From Candidatus Krumholzibacteriota bacterium (GTDB lineage Bacteria; Krumholzibacteriota; Krumholzibacteriia; Krumholzibacteriales; Krumholzibacteriaceae): 64,000 nucleotides of DNA. How positions within the stretch are numbered: the first letter of the stretch is position 1; each line of letters opens with the position of its first letter. Below, one piece after another: positions 26,175 to 36,400 of the stretch. Where the stretch lies: the NCBI GenBank assembly GCA_030609325.1, contig JAUWCL010000001.1, positions 104,746 through 168,745 on the forward strand. Reading direction: 5' to 3'. Under the pieces are notes generated by a model. It was not told the origin of the DNA. It did no database searches and saw only the letters and a program-made list of their open reading frames with translations. A program made the translations under genes and the position numbers.

Positions 26175-27830
26175 TTATTTCCCCAGCATCGGGATATTGA
26201 GCCCTGCATCTTTCGCTTTTTCAACGGCTATCGCATAGCCGGCATCGGCATGTCTTGCAACTCCTGTGCCAGGGTCATTATTGAGGCAACGCGCTAATTT
26301 TTCACGGCCTTCCGGCGTTCCATCGGCCACCACCGCGATGCCCGCGTGGATGGACAGTCCCATGCCCACGCCCCCCCCGTGATGAACCGATACCCACGCC
26401 GCCCCGTTCGCCGTGTTGAGCAGGGCATTCAGGATCGGCCAGTCGGCCACCGCGTCACTGCCGTCCTTCATACCTTCGGTCTCCCGGTAGGGTGAAGCGA
26501 CCGACCCGCTGTCAAGGTGGTCGCGCCCGATCACGATCGGTGCGCTGATCTCACCTCTGGCAACGAGATCATGCATCGCCAGGCCGAACCTCTCCCTCTC
26601 GCCGTACGAGAGCCAGCAGATCCTTGACGGCAGGCCCTGGAATGCGACCTGTTCGCGTGCCATCCTGATCCACCTGCAGAGCGACTCGTTCTCGGGGAAC
26701 ATCTCGAGCACGAGGTCGTCGGTCCTCCAGATATCCTCCTTCTTCCCCGAAAGGGCGATCCATCTGAACGGCCCCTTGCCGATACAGAACATCGGACGGA
26801 TGAACGCGGGGACGAATCCGGGGAAGTCGAAGGCGTTCTTCAGCCCGCCCTTCTCCGCCTGGCCACGGATGTTGTTGCCGTAGTCGAATACGATCGATCC
26901 CTTTTTCTGGAGGTCGAGCATCGCCCGGACATGGAGGACGATCGACTCTGTCGCTTCCTTGATGTACCTGTCCGGATCGCTCTTCCTCAGCGCAGCGGCC
27001 TCCTCGAGGGTGTAGCCCCTCGGCACATACCCGTTGAGAGGATCGTGCGCGGAGGTCTGATCTGTGACCACGTCGATGACGACGTCCCGCCTGGCCAGTT
27101 CGGGAAAGACATCGGCCGCGTTGCCGACAAGCCCTATGGATAGGGGCTTTTTCGCTTTCACCGCTTCGGCCGCCTTCTCGAGCGCGCGGTCGAGATCGGT
27201 CTCCATCACGTCGCAGTACTTCGTATCGAGTCGCTTCCTGATCCGCTCGTGGTCGACCTCCACTATGAGGCAGACGCCGCCGTTCATCGTGACGGCCAGG
27301 GGCTGAGCGCCGCTCATACCGCCGAGGCCTCCGGAGAGGAGGAACCTCCCCGCGAGGCTTCCACCGAAATGCTGGTTGGCACACTCTGCCAGCGTCTCAT
27401 AGGTCCCCTGCAGGATCCCCTGCGTGCCTATGTACATCCACGAGCCGGCCGTCATCTGGCCGTACATCATAAGGTCTTTCGACTCGAGCTCCCAGAAGTG
27501 CTCCCATGTGGCCCACTTCGGGACGAGAAGCGAATTTGCTATCAGTACCCTCGGCGCACCCTCGTGCGTCTGGAAAACAGCGACCGGCTTGCCCGACTGG
27601 ACGAGAAGGGTCTCGTCGTTTCCAAGACCCTTCAGGGTATCGATGATCGCGTGGTAGCAGTCCCAGTTCCTCGCTGCCTTTCCCCTGCCGCCGTACACGA
27701 CGAGCTCGTCGGGATTCTCAGCGTTCTCGGGATCGAGGTTGTTCATCAGCATCCTCATCGCCGCTTCCTGGAACCATCCCCGGCAGGTGATCTCGCTTCC
27801 GCGGGGAGCTCTGATTACATCCGGACTCAT
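26175..27830 (-). CDS. hutU: Urocanate hydratase
   Basis: NAD-dependent hydratase turning urocanate into imidazolonepropionate, second step of histidine degradation. 551 aa, usual length. Signature pieces are [14 protein letters not shown] near the N-terminus, [20 protein letters not shown] (NAD binding), [32 protein letters not shown], and [20 protein letters not shown]. With hutI it forms part of the hut pathway; histidine ammonia-lyase (hutH) is not in the window. A 150-base gap upstream probably holds its promoter (an AT-rich stretch ACTATAACAGCACGTTA), but no clear -35/-10 pair was found. Confidence 0.96.
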   Translation of the reverse strand: MSPDVIRAPRGSEITCRGWFQEAAMRMLMNNLDPENAENPDELVVYGGRGKAARNWDCYHAIIDTLKGLGNDETLLVQSGKPVAVFQTHEGAPRVLIANSLLVPKWATWEHFWELESKDLMMYGQMTAGSWMYIGTQGILQGTYETLAECANQHFGGSLAGRFLLSGGLGGMSGAQPLAVTMNGGVCLIVEVDHERIRKRLDTKYCDVMETDLDRALEKAAEAVKAKKPLSIGLVGNAADVFPELARRDVVIDVVTDQTSAHDPLNGYVPRGYTLEEAAALRKSDPDRYIKEATESIVLHVRAMLDLQKKGSIVFDYGNNIRGQAEKGGLKNAFDFPGFVPAFIRPMFCIGKGPFRWIALSGKKEDIWRTDDLVLEMFPENESLCRWIRMAREQVAFQGLPSRICWLSYGERERFGLAMHDLVARGEISAPIVIGRDHLDSGSVASPYRETEGMKDGSDAVADWPILNALLNTANGAAWVSVHHGGGVGMGLSIHAGIAVVADGTPEGREKLARCLNNDPGTGVARHADAGYAIAVEKAKDAGLNIPMLGK

Positions 27831-27981
27831 TTCCAGCCACCTCCGAACAAGATTTCAACTATTTACGTAACGTGCTGTTATAGTATGCTTTAAATCGCAA
27901 CATCCCTCGGGGCGGAACGGAAAAGACTCTACACCATTCGAGGCTCACTGGCAACCGTAAAGGGCGCCTGGAGCTGTGTAT

Positions 27982-30339
27982 TTACATACTCCCCGTCTCG
28001 AACCAGTCGGCCGCGAAGCCCGCCACCTCGCCGGCCGAAGATACCTGCCTCGCCATCACGGGCAGCGACGTCAGAACGGCCTGGGCGTACGACTTCGTCC
28101 CGAGCCTCGGATCCATCAGGACCACCACCCCGCGGTCGTCCTTCCTCCGTATCAGCCGCCCCACTCCCTGCCTCAGCCTGAGGATCGCCTCAGGCAGGGA
28201 GAGCCTTGCGAAGGGATTGCCTCCCTCGGCCTGCATCCTCTCCGACCTCGCCTCGATGACCGGCTCGGTGGGAACGGGGAACGGGAGTTTCGGGATGACG
28301 AGGATCTCCAGCTCTCCCCCGGGAAAGTCCACTCCCTCCCAGAACGAGGCTACCCCGAGCAGGACCGCTCCCCGGTTCGATCTGAAGATAGAGGCGAGCT
28401 CTTCCCTGCTTCTTCCATCTCCCTGCACGAGGAGGGTCCCGTCGAACCCGAGGCACTCGAGCTCTTTCCCGGTTGCGAGGCACATCCTGTACGAGGTGAA
28501 GAGCGCCATGATCCTCCTCCCTGTCTCTCCGGAGAGCCCGTCTATCATCCGGCCGACATGGCCGGCGAACGACTTGTCGTTCGGGTCCGTCATCTCCTCG
28601 GTCCTCATTATCAGCATGTTCTTTTCGTAATCGAAGGGCGAGCCTGCGACGAGATTGACGGGCTCCTTCCCCGTCAGGCCGATCCCGAGCCGCTCCATCA
28701 CATAGTCGAACGATCCTTTCTCGGCGAGCGTGGCCGATGTGAAGACGGCCGAGACGGTCCTTTCCTCGAGGTAATCGGCGAAGCGCCTGTCGATCTCGAG
28801 GGGCGAACCGCAGATCGCAGCGACCTCGCCACCACCGGTCCATTCGATCCAGAAGACGCCGTCTGGATCGTCCGCATCCTGGAGGTACCTCACAGACTCG
28901 GAGAGTGCCTCAAGCTCCTCGTCGACGAAACGAAGCTCGTTCTGCAATACGGTCATCGACTGGGGCACCCGTGCTTCACAGAAAAGTTTAAGTATCTCCC
29001 GTAATTCAATGTTATTAAGATAGAAGCGGATGAACGTATCTTCAGGTCCGGAGAACTTTCCTTCGCCGTATCGGGTCCTCGTCCCGGCTGTCTCGCCGGC
29101 GGATGTCGATGCCGCCGCCGTGAAGATCGAGGCGAAAGCGGCCTCGAGCTCGGTCTTCTTCGCCGCGAGCATCTGCACCTTCCCGGCCCAGCCGTCCCTC
29201 CCGTTTCCGCGCCCGGCCGACTCGAGCTCGAGCGAGAAGAGCTTCCATCTCTCGTCAAGCGGGGAGACCGGCTCGACCTGGTCGAATATCCTCTCGAGTG
29301 TCTTTATCGAGATCGTTATGGAGAGGTTGTCCATCACGCACCGCTCGAGATGGTGCGCCTCGTCGAATATGACGCGGCTGTACGGCCCGAGCACCGTCCC
29401 TCCCTGCCTGTGGTCGGTCATCAGCAGGGCGTGGTTCACAAACAAGATAGCCGCTTCGGCCGCTCTCTTCCTCGCACCGAGCAGGGGACAGCCGACGGCA
29501 TGGGAGCAGGCCTTCATCAGGCACCGCGGCGGGGCGCAGATAGATCGCACGGGAAAGGGTTTCACGCTCGAGGGTATCGACTCGGCCGTTCCCTCGGATG
29601 CGAGGGCCGCGGCGAGCCCGAGACGCAACGCCGCATCCGGATCGTCGCCCGAGAGCCTGACCGTTCGGGAAACGAGCTTTCTCGAGCAGATGTAGTTCTC
29701 CCTCCCCATGAGCCTCTCGACGGGCAGGTCGTACCCGTTGAGGACGCGAAGCGCCGGGAGCTCCTTCTCGAGAAGCTGCTGCTGGAGGTTTCTCGTGTGG
29801 GTGGAGACTACTACCCGCTCCCCCGTGGCGGAGGCGAAGATCGCCGACGGGACGAGGTAGGCTAGAGATTTCCCGGTCCCGGTACCCGCTTCCACGAAAG
29901 AGATCTCGTCGCGCGCCAGCGCCGTCATCACGGTCCTCGCCATCGCGGCCTGGCCCTCGCGCCTCTCGCCGAGGGCTTCCTGGACCCGCGCGATGTCGCG
30001 CTCGACGGCCTGTTCGAGAGCGCCGGGCTCGATGTCGTCACGCGGGGACGCGGGCCGGGATCTGTCGTCCGCAGCGGCTTCTTCCACGGGGCCTTCGAAG
30101 AGATCGCCCTTTCCCGAGGCCGAGATAACGGCCCTTTCCAGTATCGGGATTCCGGGGAAACCGGTCTCGCGAGCGAAGCGCAGGAGCAGAGCGGGAGGCA
30201 CAGGGCCGGACGCTATGGCGCGGCAGAGACGCCCATCGGCCCCCGGCTCTTTCAGCGATTCCCTGTCGTTGTGGGGAACCAGATCGAGAAATGCCCCGAC
30301 GCCGGTGTCGGGCGTATCGTATCCATTACAGGCGGGCAT
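27982..30339 (-). CDS. ATP-dependent DNA helicase, DinG/XPD type (iron-sulfur)
   Basis: 785-aa superfamily 2 5'-3' helicase. N-terminal roughly 120 residues are poorly conserved; the helicase core has Walker A EAGTGTGKSLAYLVPSA, motif II VIFDEAHHLE, and C-terminal motifs FTSYRM, GVASFWEGVDFPG and QGVGRLIRRKDDRG. Four cysteines in the Fe-S region (ICAPPRCLMKACSHAVGCPLLGARKRA) would hold a 4Fe-4S cluster as in DinG and XPD. Likely resolves R-loops or DNA structures during repair. Ends 20 bases after the region opposite thiC's end; thiC is upstream-adjacent on the other side with a 21-base gap, so the two may be cotranscribed. Confidence 0.9.
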   Translation of the reverse strand: MPACNGYDTPDTGVGAFLDLVPHNDRESLKEPGADGRLCRAIASGPVPPALLLRFARETGFPGIPILERAVISASGKGDLFEGPVEEAAADDRSRPASPRDDIEPGALEQAVERDIARVQEALGERREGQAAMARTVMTALARDEISFVEAGTGTGKSLAYLVPSAIFASATGERVVVSTHTRNLQQQLLEKELPALRVLNGYDLPVERLMGRENYICSRKLVSRTVRLSGDDPDAALRLGLAAALASEGTAESIPSSVKPFPVRSICAPPRCLMKACSHAVGCPLLGARKRAAEAAILFVNHALLMTDHRQGGTVLGPYSRVIFDEAHHLERCVMDNLSITISIKTLERIFDQVEPVSPLDERWKLFSLELESAGRGNGRDGWAGKVQMLAAKKTELEAAFASIFTAAASTSAGETAGTRTRYGEGKFSGPEDTFIRFYLNNIELREILKLFCEARVPQSMTVLQNELRFVDEELEALSESVRYLQDADDPDGVFWIEWTGGGEVAAICGSPLEIDRRFADYLEERTVSAVFTSATLAEKGSFDYVMERLGIGLTGKEPVNLVAGSPFDYEKNMLIMRTEEMTDPNDKSFAGHVGRMIDGLSGETGRRIMALFTSYRMCLATGKELECLGFDGTLLVQGDGRSREELASIFRSNRGAVLLGVASFWEGVDFPGGELEILVIPKLPFPVPTEPVIEARSERMQAEGGNPFARLSLPEAILRLRQGVGRLIRRKDDRGVVVLMDPRLGTKSYAQAVLTSLPVMARQVSSAGEVAGFAADWFETGSM

Positions 30340-30360
30340 CGAGATCCTCCTCCGCCCTTC

Positions 30361-31635
30361 CTATTCCCTGCTGCGCCTTGTCCCTCTTATCGCGCAGAAC
30401 TCCCCGCACATCGTGCAGAGGTTCTCCGAACCGGCTGGGCTCGCGTCGAACATCTCCCTCGCCCTGGCCGGATCGATGCTCGAATCGAGCACCGTCTCCC
30501 AGTCGAGCTCCGCCCTCGCACGGGATATCTTGCGGTCCCAGTCACTCGCCCCGTGCACACCCTTGGCGATGTCTCCGGCGTGGGCGGCTATTCTCGTGCT
30601 GATCACCCCGTCGCGGACGTCGGCGACCGAAGGGAGCCTGAGGTGCTCGGCGGGGGTGACGTAGCATAGGAAGTCCGCGCCGTGCCAGGCGGCCACCGCT
30701 CCGCCGATCGCCGCGGTGATGTGATCGTATCCCGGCGCGACGTCCGTCACGAGCGGGCCGAGGACGTAGAACGGCGCGCCCCCGCAGACCTTCTTCTGCA
30801 GGATCATGTTCGACGGGATCTCGTGTATCGGCACGTGGCCCGGGCCCTCGACGAACACGCTGACTCCGGCCTTCCTCGCCCTGTCGACCAGCTCCCCTAT
30901 GACAAGGAGTTCGCCGACCTGCGGCCGGTCGGTCGAGTCGGCTATCGCGCCTGGACGCAGCCCGTCGCCGAGGCTCAGTGCAAAATCGTACTGATGGGCG
31001 ATCTCGAGGAGCTCGTCGAAATACTCGTAGTACGGGTTTTCCCTGCCGTTCTTCACGATCCACTGGAGGAGGAAGCACCCCCCGCGGCTGACGACGCCGG
31101 CCGTCCTGCTCCCGGCGACCTCTCCTGTGAATCTGCGCACGAGGCCGCAGTGGATCGTCATGAAATCGACGCCGTCCTTCGCCTGCCGTTCGACGACGCC
31201 GAGGAAATCCTCCTTCGTGCAGTCGGCGATCTCCCCACCCCTCTTAATCACCTCTACGACCGCCTGGTATATCGGTACAGTACCCACGGGCACAGTGCAT
31301 CTGTCGAGTATGGATCGCCTGATCGCGTCGATGTCTCCTCCCGTCGAGAGGTCCATCAGCGCGTCGGCCCCCGCGTCGACAGCAACGTCGAGCTTCTGCA
31401 GCTCGATCCCCGGATCGTCGTGGTCGGGACTCGTGCCGATATTGGCATTAACCTTCGTGCTCAGGCCTTCCCCGATCCCTATCACCCGGCTGTGAGCGCG
31501 CGCATACCCGGTGATCACGGCCCTGCCGTCGGCGACGAGGGCCCTGAGTCTTTCGGTGTCGATCCCTTCGAACTGCGCGACTTCCTTCAGCGCGGAGCTT
31601 GTCTCGCCCGCCCTGGCCTTTTCGATTTCCGTCAA
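30361..31635 (-). CDS. thiC: Phosphomethylpyrimidine synthase ThiC (or close paralogue)
   Basis: Radical-SAM enzyme converting aminoimidazole ribotide to hydroxymethylpyrimidine phosphate for thiamine synthesis. 424 aa, the short form lacking the long N-terminal domain of proteobacterial ThiC. NANIGTSPDHDD, DLSTGGDIDAIRR, GGCFLLQW, EGPGHVPIHEI and the C-terminal cluster motif CTMCGEFC (CX2CX4C) are present. The start is TTG at 31635 with AGGAGG six bases before it; the track shows M but no ATG exists there. No other thiamine genes and no TPP riboswitch are nearby, so the related 5-hydroxybenzimidazole synthase BzaF (cobamide pathway) cannot be excluded. Confidence 0.88.
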   Translation of the reverse strand: MTEIEKARAGETSSALKEVAQFEGIDTERLRALVADGRAVITGYARAHSRVIGIGEGLSTKVNANIGTSPDHDDPGIELQKLDVAVDAGADALMDLSTGGDIDAIRRSILDRCTVPVGTVPIYQAVVEVIKRGGEIADCTKEDFLGVVERQAKDGVDFMTIHCGLVRRFTGEVAGSRTAGVVSRGGCFLLQWIVKNGRENPYYEYFDELLEIAHQYDFALSLGDGLRPGAIADSTDRPQVGELLVIGELVDRARKAGVSVFVEGPGHVPIHEIPSNMILQKKVCGGAPFYVLGPLVTDVAPGYDHITAAIGGAVAAWHGADFLCYVTPAEHLRLPSVADVRDGVISTRIAAHAGDIAKGVHGASDWDRKISRARAELDWETVLDSSIDPARAREMFDASPAGSENLCTMCGEFCAIRGTRRSRE

Positions 31636-31728
31636 GCGGAGCCTCCTCTCTTTATCCGTTCAATGGCATTTAATTATAATCGACAGGTCCCGCCCTTGCT
31701 ACCCCGATTTTACGGATTTTACGGATGG
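31636..31728 (-). promoter_or_regulatory. thiC upstream region with TATAAT box
   Basis: 93 bases between the Omp85 gene and thiC. A perfect TATAAT lies on the minus strand (31678-31673), but the -35 position has no good match. A direct repeat CCGTAAAAT CCGTAAAAT sits just upstream. Too short for, and lacking the conserved motifs of, a TPP riboswitch. Confidence 0.35.
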
Positions 31729-33492
31729 TCAGAAGTTCTCGATGAGCGAGATGTGGATGAGCATACCATCGAGGGCGATCCTGTCCCCCATGCCGAAACT
31801 CAGCGCCACGGTGCCCAGCTTCGAGGAGGACATCATGCCGAACCCGAGCCCGTCGCGGAAGTCCCAGCCGATGTCCCTCCTGTAGCAGGCCCCCGCGTCG
31901 TAGAAGAGGAATATCCTCGACGCGCCGCCGAACCTGTACTCGAGGTTGGCCCAGGCTATCTTCTCGCCGCGGAACTGGTTCTCCCTGTAGCCCCTCAGGC
32001 TCCTCACCCCTCCCAGCGGATAGGTCTCGGCCGCCTTTACGTCGCCGGTCGAGAAGACGCCCTCCGAGACGAGCCTCATGAAGATCGACTGCCTCGTGAA
32101 AGCAGGAATCTCGACGTCTCCCTCGAAACGGTAGAGAAGCTGCCTGTCGCTGTCTGTACCGCCGGCGGCGTATTCCTTCCTCAGGGCACCCTCGACCCTG
32201 AGGACGAGTGCGGCCCGCCCCGGCGGCCAGAGCGTCCTGATGCCTGCCCTGAACCTGTGCCTGACGCTCCTGTCGAAAAGGAGATCGTTCTGCGGGACGT
32301 TGTTGTCCCAGGTGTAGCCGGCGAGCAGCTCGCTGCCGGGCCCGGCGTCGAGGCTCATGTCAAAGCCGACCAGCGTGTAGTCGTACAGGGTATCGTAGAC
32401 ATCCTGTCTCAGCTCCGCGTCAAATCCCATGGGCAGGGAGAAGAAGAAATCCTCCGAGTACCTGAACTGCAGCGTCCGATAACTCACACCGTCATTGAGC
32501 CACCTGAAATCGACGTCCCTGCCGCTGCCACCTATGTTTCTCAGCGTGATATCGACCGATCCGTTGGTGATGTAACCTTCCTTTTCCTTCTTCGCGAAGC
32601 CGAAGATCCCCTGTATCGAATTACACCGTTTGGCCTCCTCGACCGGGATCCTCACATCGACCCTGCCGGGGCCGAGCCTGCGGACCTCGACCTGCCCCAC
32701 ACCGGCGAAGAGGCCCGAGACAGAGAGGTAGCGCTGTGCGCGCGGCAGTTTCTCCTCGTCGAAACGCTCCCCCGTCACGAGCCTCGACGTCCTCAGTGCC
32801 AGCGACGTATCTGTCTTCGTTAAGCCGTCGAAGACAACCGTCTCGATAATCGACTCCTCCCCCCCGTATACGGCGAAGGTCAGGTCCACGGCGTTCGTCT
32901 CCGAGTCGTATTCGAACCCGGTCATCCAGACCTGCGCATAGGGGTATCCCGAACGGTTGAGCTCCTCGAGGAGACCGGTCATCGAACTCTCGAGCGCCAC
33001 CGGGTCGAACCATGCCCCGGCAGAGACGCCGAGCCTGCCGGCGAGCTCCTCCCCGGGGATGACCTCGGATCCGCTGATCGTCACCTTGCCCGTCTTCGCC
33101 CGGCTTCCCTCGGAGATCAACAGCGTGATCTCCACCGCCTCTCCCCTCATCGTCGTGTCGACGGCTGCACGAGCACCGAGAAGGCCGGCGGTGAAGCAGA
33201 GGGAATCTATCCGTCCAAGCTCCAGATCAACGAGTGAATCGCTCAGCTGCTCGCCCGCACGGAGGTGACTGCCGCGTTCGATAGCGCCGGCGTCGAGAAG
33301 GTCCAGCCCCTCCCATTGCACCTTCGATATCCACGGACGGCCTGTCCCGAGGGTATCGCCGACCTCCCGGGCGGGAGCGGGGCTGCCCGCCTCAGACACA
33401 CCTCCCCACGGGGCGGAGAGGACCGCCGTGACGATCAGCGCGGCCGCCAGGGCCGCGCTAGAAGTAAGCGCGGCTCTCCAGCTTGAAAGCAT
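31729..33492 (-). CDS. Omp85/BamA-TamA family outer membrane protein
   Basis: 587-aa outer-membrane assembly or translocation protein. Signal peptide (residues 1-36), about three POTRA-like domains (45-290; ISKVQWEGLDLLDAGAIERG, KTGKVTISGSEVIPGEELAGRLGV, IETVVFDGLTKTD), then a 16-strand-type barrel with the Omp85 lid-lock motif LRGY in YPLGGVRSLRGYRENQFRGEKIAWANLEYRF near residue 500, ending in a strand with C-terminal F (LIHISLIENF). BamA usually has five POTRAs; three suits TamA-like or accessory Omp85 proteins. Overlaps the preceding 1136-aa barrel gene by 35 bases, implying coupled synthesis and perhaps a joint function. Confidence 0.88.
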   Translation of the reverse strand: MLSSWRAALTSSAALAAALIVTAVLSAPWGGVSEAGSPAPAREVGDTLGTGRPWISKVQWEGLDLLDAGAIERGSHLRAGEQLSDSLVDLELGRIDSLCFTAGLLGARAAVDTTMRGEAVEITLLISEGSRAKTGKVTISGSEVIPGEELAGRLGVSAGAWFDPVALESSMTGLLEELNRSGYPYAQVWMTGFEYDSETNAVDLTFAVYGGEESIIETVVFDGLTKTDTSLALRTSRLVTGERFDEEKLPRAQRYLSVSGLFAGVGQVEVRRLGPGRVDVRIPVEEAKRCNSIQGIFGFAKKEKEGYITNGSVDITLRNIGGSGRDVDFRWLNDGVSYRTLQFRYSEDFFFSLPMGFDAELRQDVYDTLYDYTLVGFDMSLDAGPGSELLAGYTWDNNVPQNDLLFDRSVRHRFRAGIRTLWPPGRAALVLRVEGALRKEYAAGGTDSDRQLLYRFEGDVEIPAFTRQSIFMRLVSEGVFSTGDVKAAETYPLGGVRSLRGYRENQFRGEKIAWANLEYRFGGASRIFLFYDAGACYRRDIGWDFRDGLGFGMMSSSKLGTVALSFGMGDRIALDGMLIHISLIENF

Positions 33493-36400
33493 GGACTGTC
33501 CTTACCTCTCCGCTGAAATCCTTTTCCCTGTGCCCGTTGTAATTTATTCCGAAACTGATGAACTTCGTGAACCTATACTGCCCCACGACGTTCCAGTCCT
33601 CCCTCAGTCCCTGCTCGAGGAAGAAGAGGGGCTTGCCATCGCTCGACTTCTCGTCGGTCCAGGTGAGTTTGAGCAGGGCGTTGAGATGGATCTTCGTCCC
33701 TATGGAAGCGTCGAACGACGGCGTGACGAATATCGAGACCTGCTCCGCCAGCGATACGGCGTCCTTCCTGTTCTCCGCTCCCCCATCGATGGCAAGCTTG
33801 ACCGACGGCCTCAGCTTCCACGCGAGTCTCGTCGAGCCCCGCAGGCTCTCGACCCTGTACATCTGGCCCGCCGCACCCGACACCATGCGCGAGCTCAGCG
33901 AGGTCTGTCCCTGGAATGTCAGCGTCAGCGATCTGGCAGGAATCAACTCGAACCTCCCCTGGATCTCCCTCGTGTATCTCTCGACCGAGACGTCCTCGCT
34001 GCGGTTGTCCTCCTCGTCCTCCCTGAAGAAGATCAGCCTGATGTTGTACCCTTTCACGTCCCCGAGGAATCCCCACTCGGTCCTGAAACTGTTCTTCCCG
34101 TAGAGCGTCCATTCGTCCCTCTGCAGGAGGGACGGATCGAGCAGATAGAGCCTCGCCAGCTCATCGGTTCGCGACCTCTCTACGACCGAGAAGAAGTTGT
34201 CGACCGATACGTTCCTACTGATCCAACGCCACATGCCGGTATCGGACGACGGTGTGAGCGACAGGCCGCGGACGCCGCTGCCGATGCTGAGCCTCCATGA
34301 GAGCTCTACCGTGCGGACGGGGACCGCGTCCTCGGCGGGAAGAAAGATGACCATGTAATCCCCTCTGTTCTGCCCGACCTCGTTTCCCTCCTCGTCGTAG
34401 TCGCCCTGGTTCTCGCCGACGTATACGACCGCCTTCTCGAGTCTCCTGTCGACTCCCGAGCTGATCCTGTAGCTCACGTCGTTCGTGACGGCGCCGGTCC
34501 ACCAGGCGTCCCTGTACCTCAGCCTTCCGAGGTCGTGCCTCCCCGAAGCTCCCGTATCCCTGTACTTCGTGTTCCTCCTGCTCGCGATCACCTCTACTAT
34601 CGCCTCGCCCGAGCTGTATCCTCCATCGAGCCTGATCTCGTCGTTCTCTCTCGCCCTGAACCATCCGCCCCCCCCGGCCTCCATCCTGTCGGTGTTCCTC
34701 ATAGTGTACGACAATGTCCCCCTGAAACTTCCCGCCTTCCTCTTCGAGAGCGAGAAGATGTTCTGGTAGTAAAACCTGCCCGTATCGGGGGCGTCCGCAT
34801 TGAACGACCTGTACCTCTCGGTGTCGAAAACGACCCGCGGCAGGAGCTCCCAGAAGCCGAACGCACCCTCGGCGTGCAGACAGCGCCTGTCGCGGCCGAG
34901 GTCGTTCTTCGAATCGTACCCGGCCGCCTCGATCCCGCGGTCGGCCTTGTCCCCGAGCGCGAGGGACGCCTCGGTCTTCCGCGCCCCCGGACCACCCGTC
35001 CTCTGCAGCCTGTTGTAGCTTCCACCGAGCTTCCAGAGCTTCTCCCCCTCCCAGGTCAGGGTGAGGCCCGAAATCTTCTCCGTCCCCTCGAGCGGCACGT
35101 CGGTCAGGTTCCAGTTCCTGTAGAAATAGGCGTCCCTCACCTTGTCGGGCGCGCGGAACCTCTCCTCGAGAGATGAATACCCGGCGAGCAGCGACAGCCT
35201 GCTCGCGCCGACCGCCTGGTTCTTCATCCCGCCGCTGAATCTCAGCGCTCCGCCCCGATTGTCCTCGTCTCCTGCGCCCGAGAGGACGTTGGCGTCAAAG
35301 AGCGACAGGTTTCCCTCGGCCGAGAGAAAGAGGCTCCCCTTCGCCGCGTCGAATCCGAGGGAGAAGACCTCCTTGCGCTCCGGCAGCAGAAGCGGCTTTC
35401 CGACGAGGTGGGTTCCCTCACCTGCTCCGTTGTACCTGTATTTGATCCCGCCGCGTCTCGTGAATCCATCAGTGACGTAGTCGCCCTTCCCCTCTCCGGC
35501 ATCGAAAAAGTCGACGAGGAAGTCGCCCCCCTCCTCGACGAACTCAAAATGCTCGGGGACCGTATCGGCAGGGACGAGGATGTAGGCGTCGAGTACGTCC
35601 TCGACCGGCATGATGCCGGGGGCCACCGCCTTCGAAGGATCGTCGCCGGCCCCGGCGAGGATGTCCCTCTCCTCGTCAGTCATCACACCGCGCACCGGGT
35701 CGTCGGGATCGTCCGATTCCCTGAAGTAGAATCCCTTAAGCGTCGCCGCGCCTCCGGCCAACGGCGACGTCCAGCCGCCTGTCAGAGTCGTCCTGCCGTA
35801 TCCGTCCTCACCGCTCTGGTAATCGACGACGATCTCCGAGTCGGATGTTATCGTCACCCGCTCCGTAAAGGTAATCGTCCCCCTGCCGTAGTCTATGACA
35901 TAGTGGTTCTCCGCGCCGCGCCGCATCCGGCGGCCGTCGAGGTAGACGACCTCGGTTCCCGGCAGGATGATGACCCCGTTGAAGCGCCTCGCGTCGAGGA
36001 GCTCGTACGGCCCCTGGACCCCCTCTGTCCCGAAGAACCTCGCCGTCTTAAACCTGCCCTTCGTGATACCGCCTCCGGCGAAGAGCTCCTGGTTCCATGC
36101 GTTCACCTTCACCGAGGCGCCCCTCAGCTCCCGCTCGAATCTCGAGAAGCTCGACCAGTCCTGCCCGCCGGCGAAATCGCCGAAGTTCGTCTCGGTATGC
36201 CTGCTCCTGACCTGCACGGCGACCTTGTCGAGATGCTTCAGCTCCTCCGTGTTCCCCTGCGGCTGAACGGGAAGGTTGTCGTCGGTAAGATATGCCCTCA
36301 CCTCGAGGTCCTTCGCCAGCTTTCCCATCATCGTCACCTTGAGGCTCTGGTCTATCCCGAGGTCCTTACCCGAGCCGACCGAGAATCCCACCGTCTTGTT

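Noticed and set aside
31636-31728. TPP riboswitch before thiC
   Set aside because: Only 93 bases and none of the conserved CUGAGA / ACCUGA-type motifs present.
30682-32823. 713-aa plus-strand ORF
   Set aside because: Antisense to thiC and the Omp85 gene, both of which have clear motifs and ribosome-binding sites.
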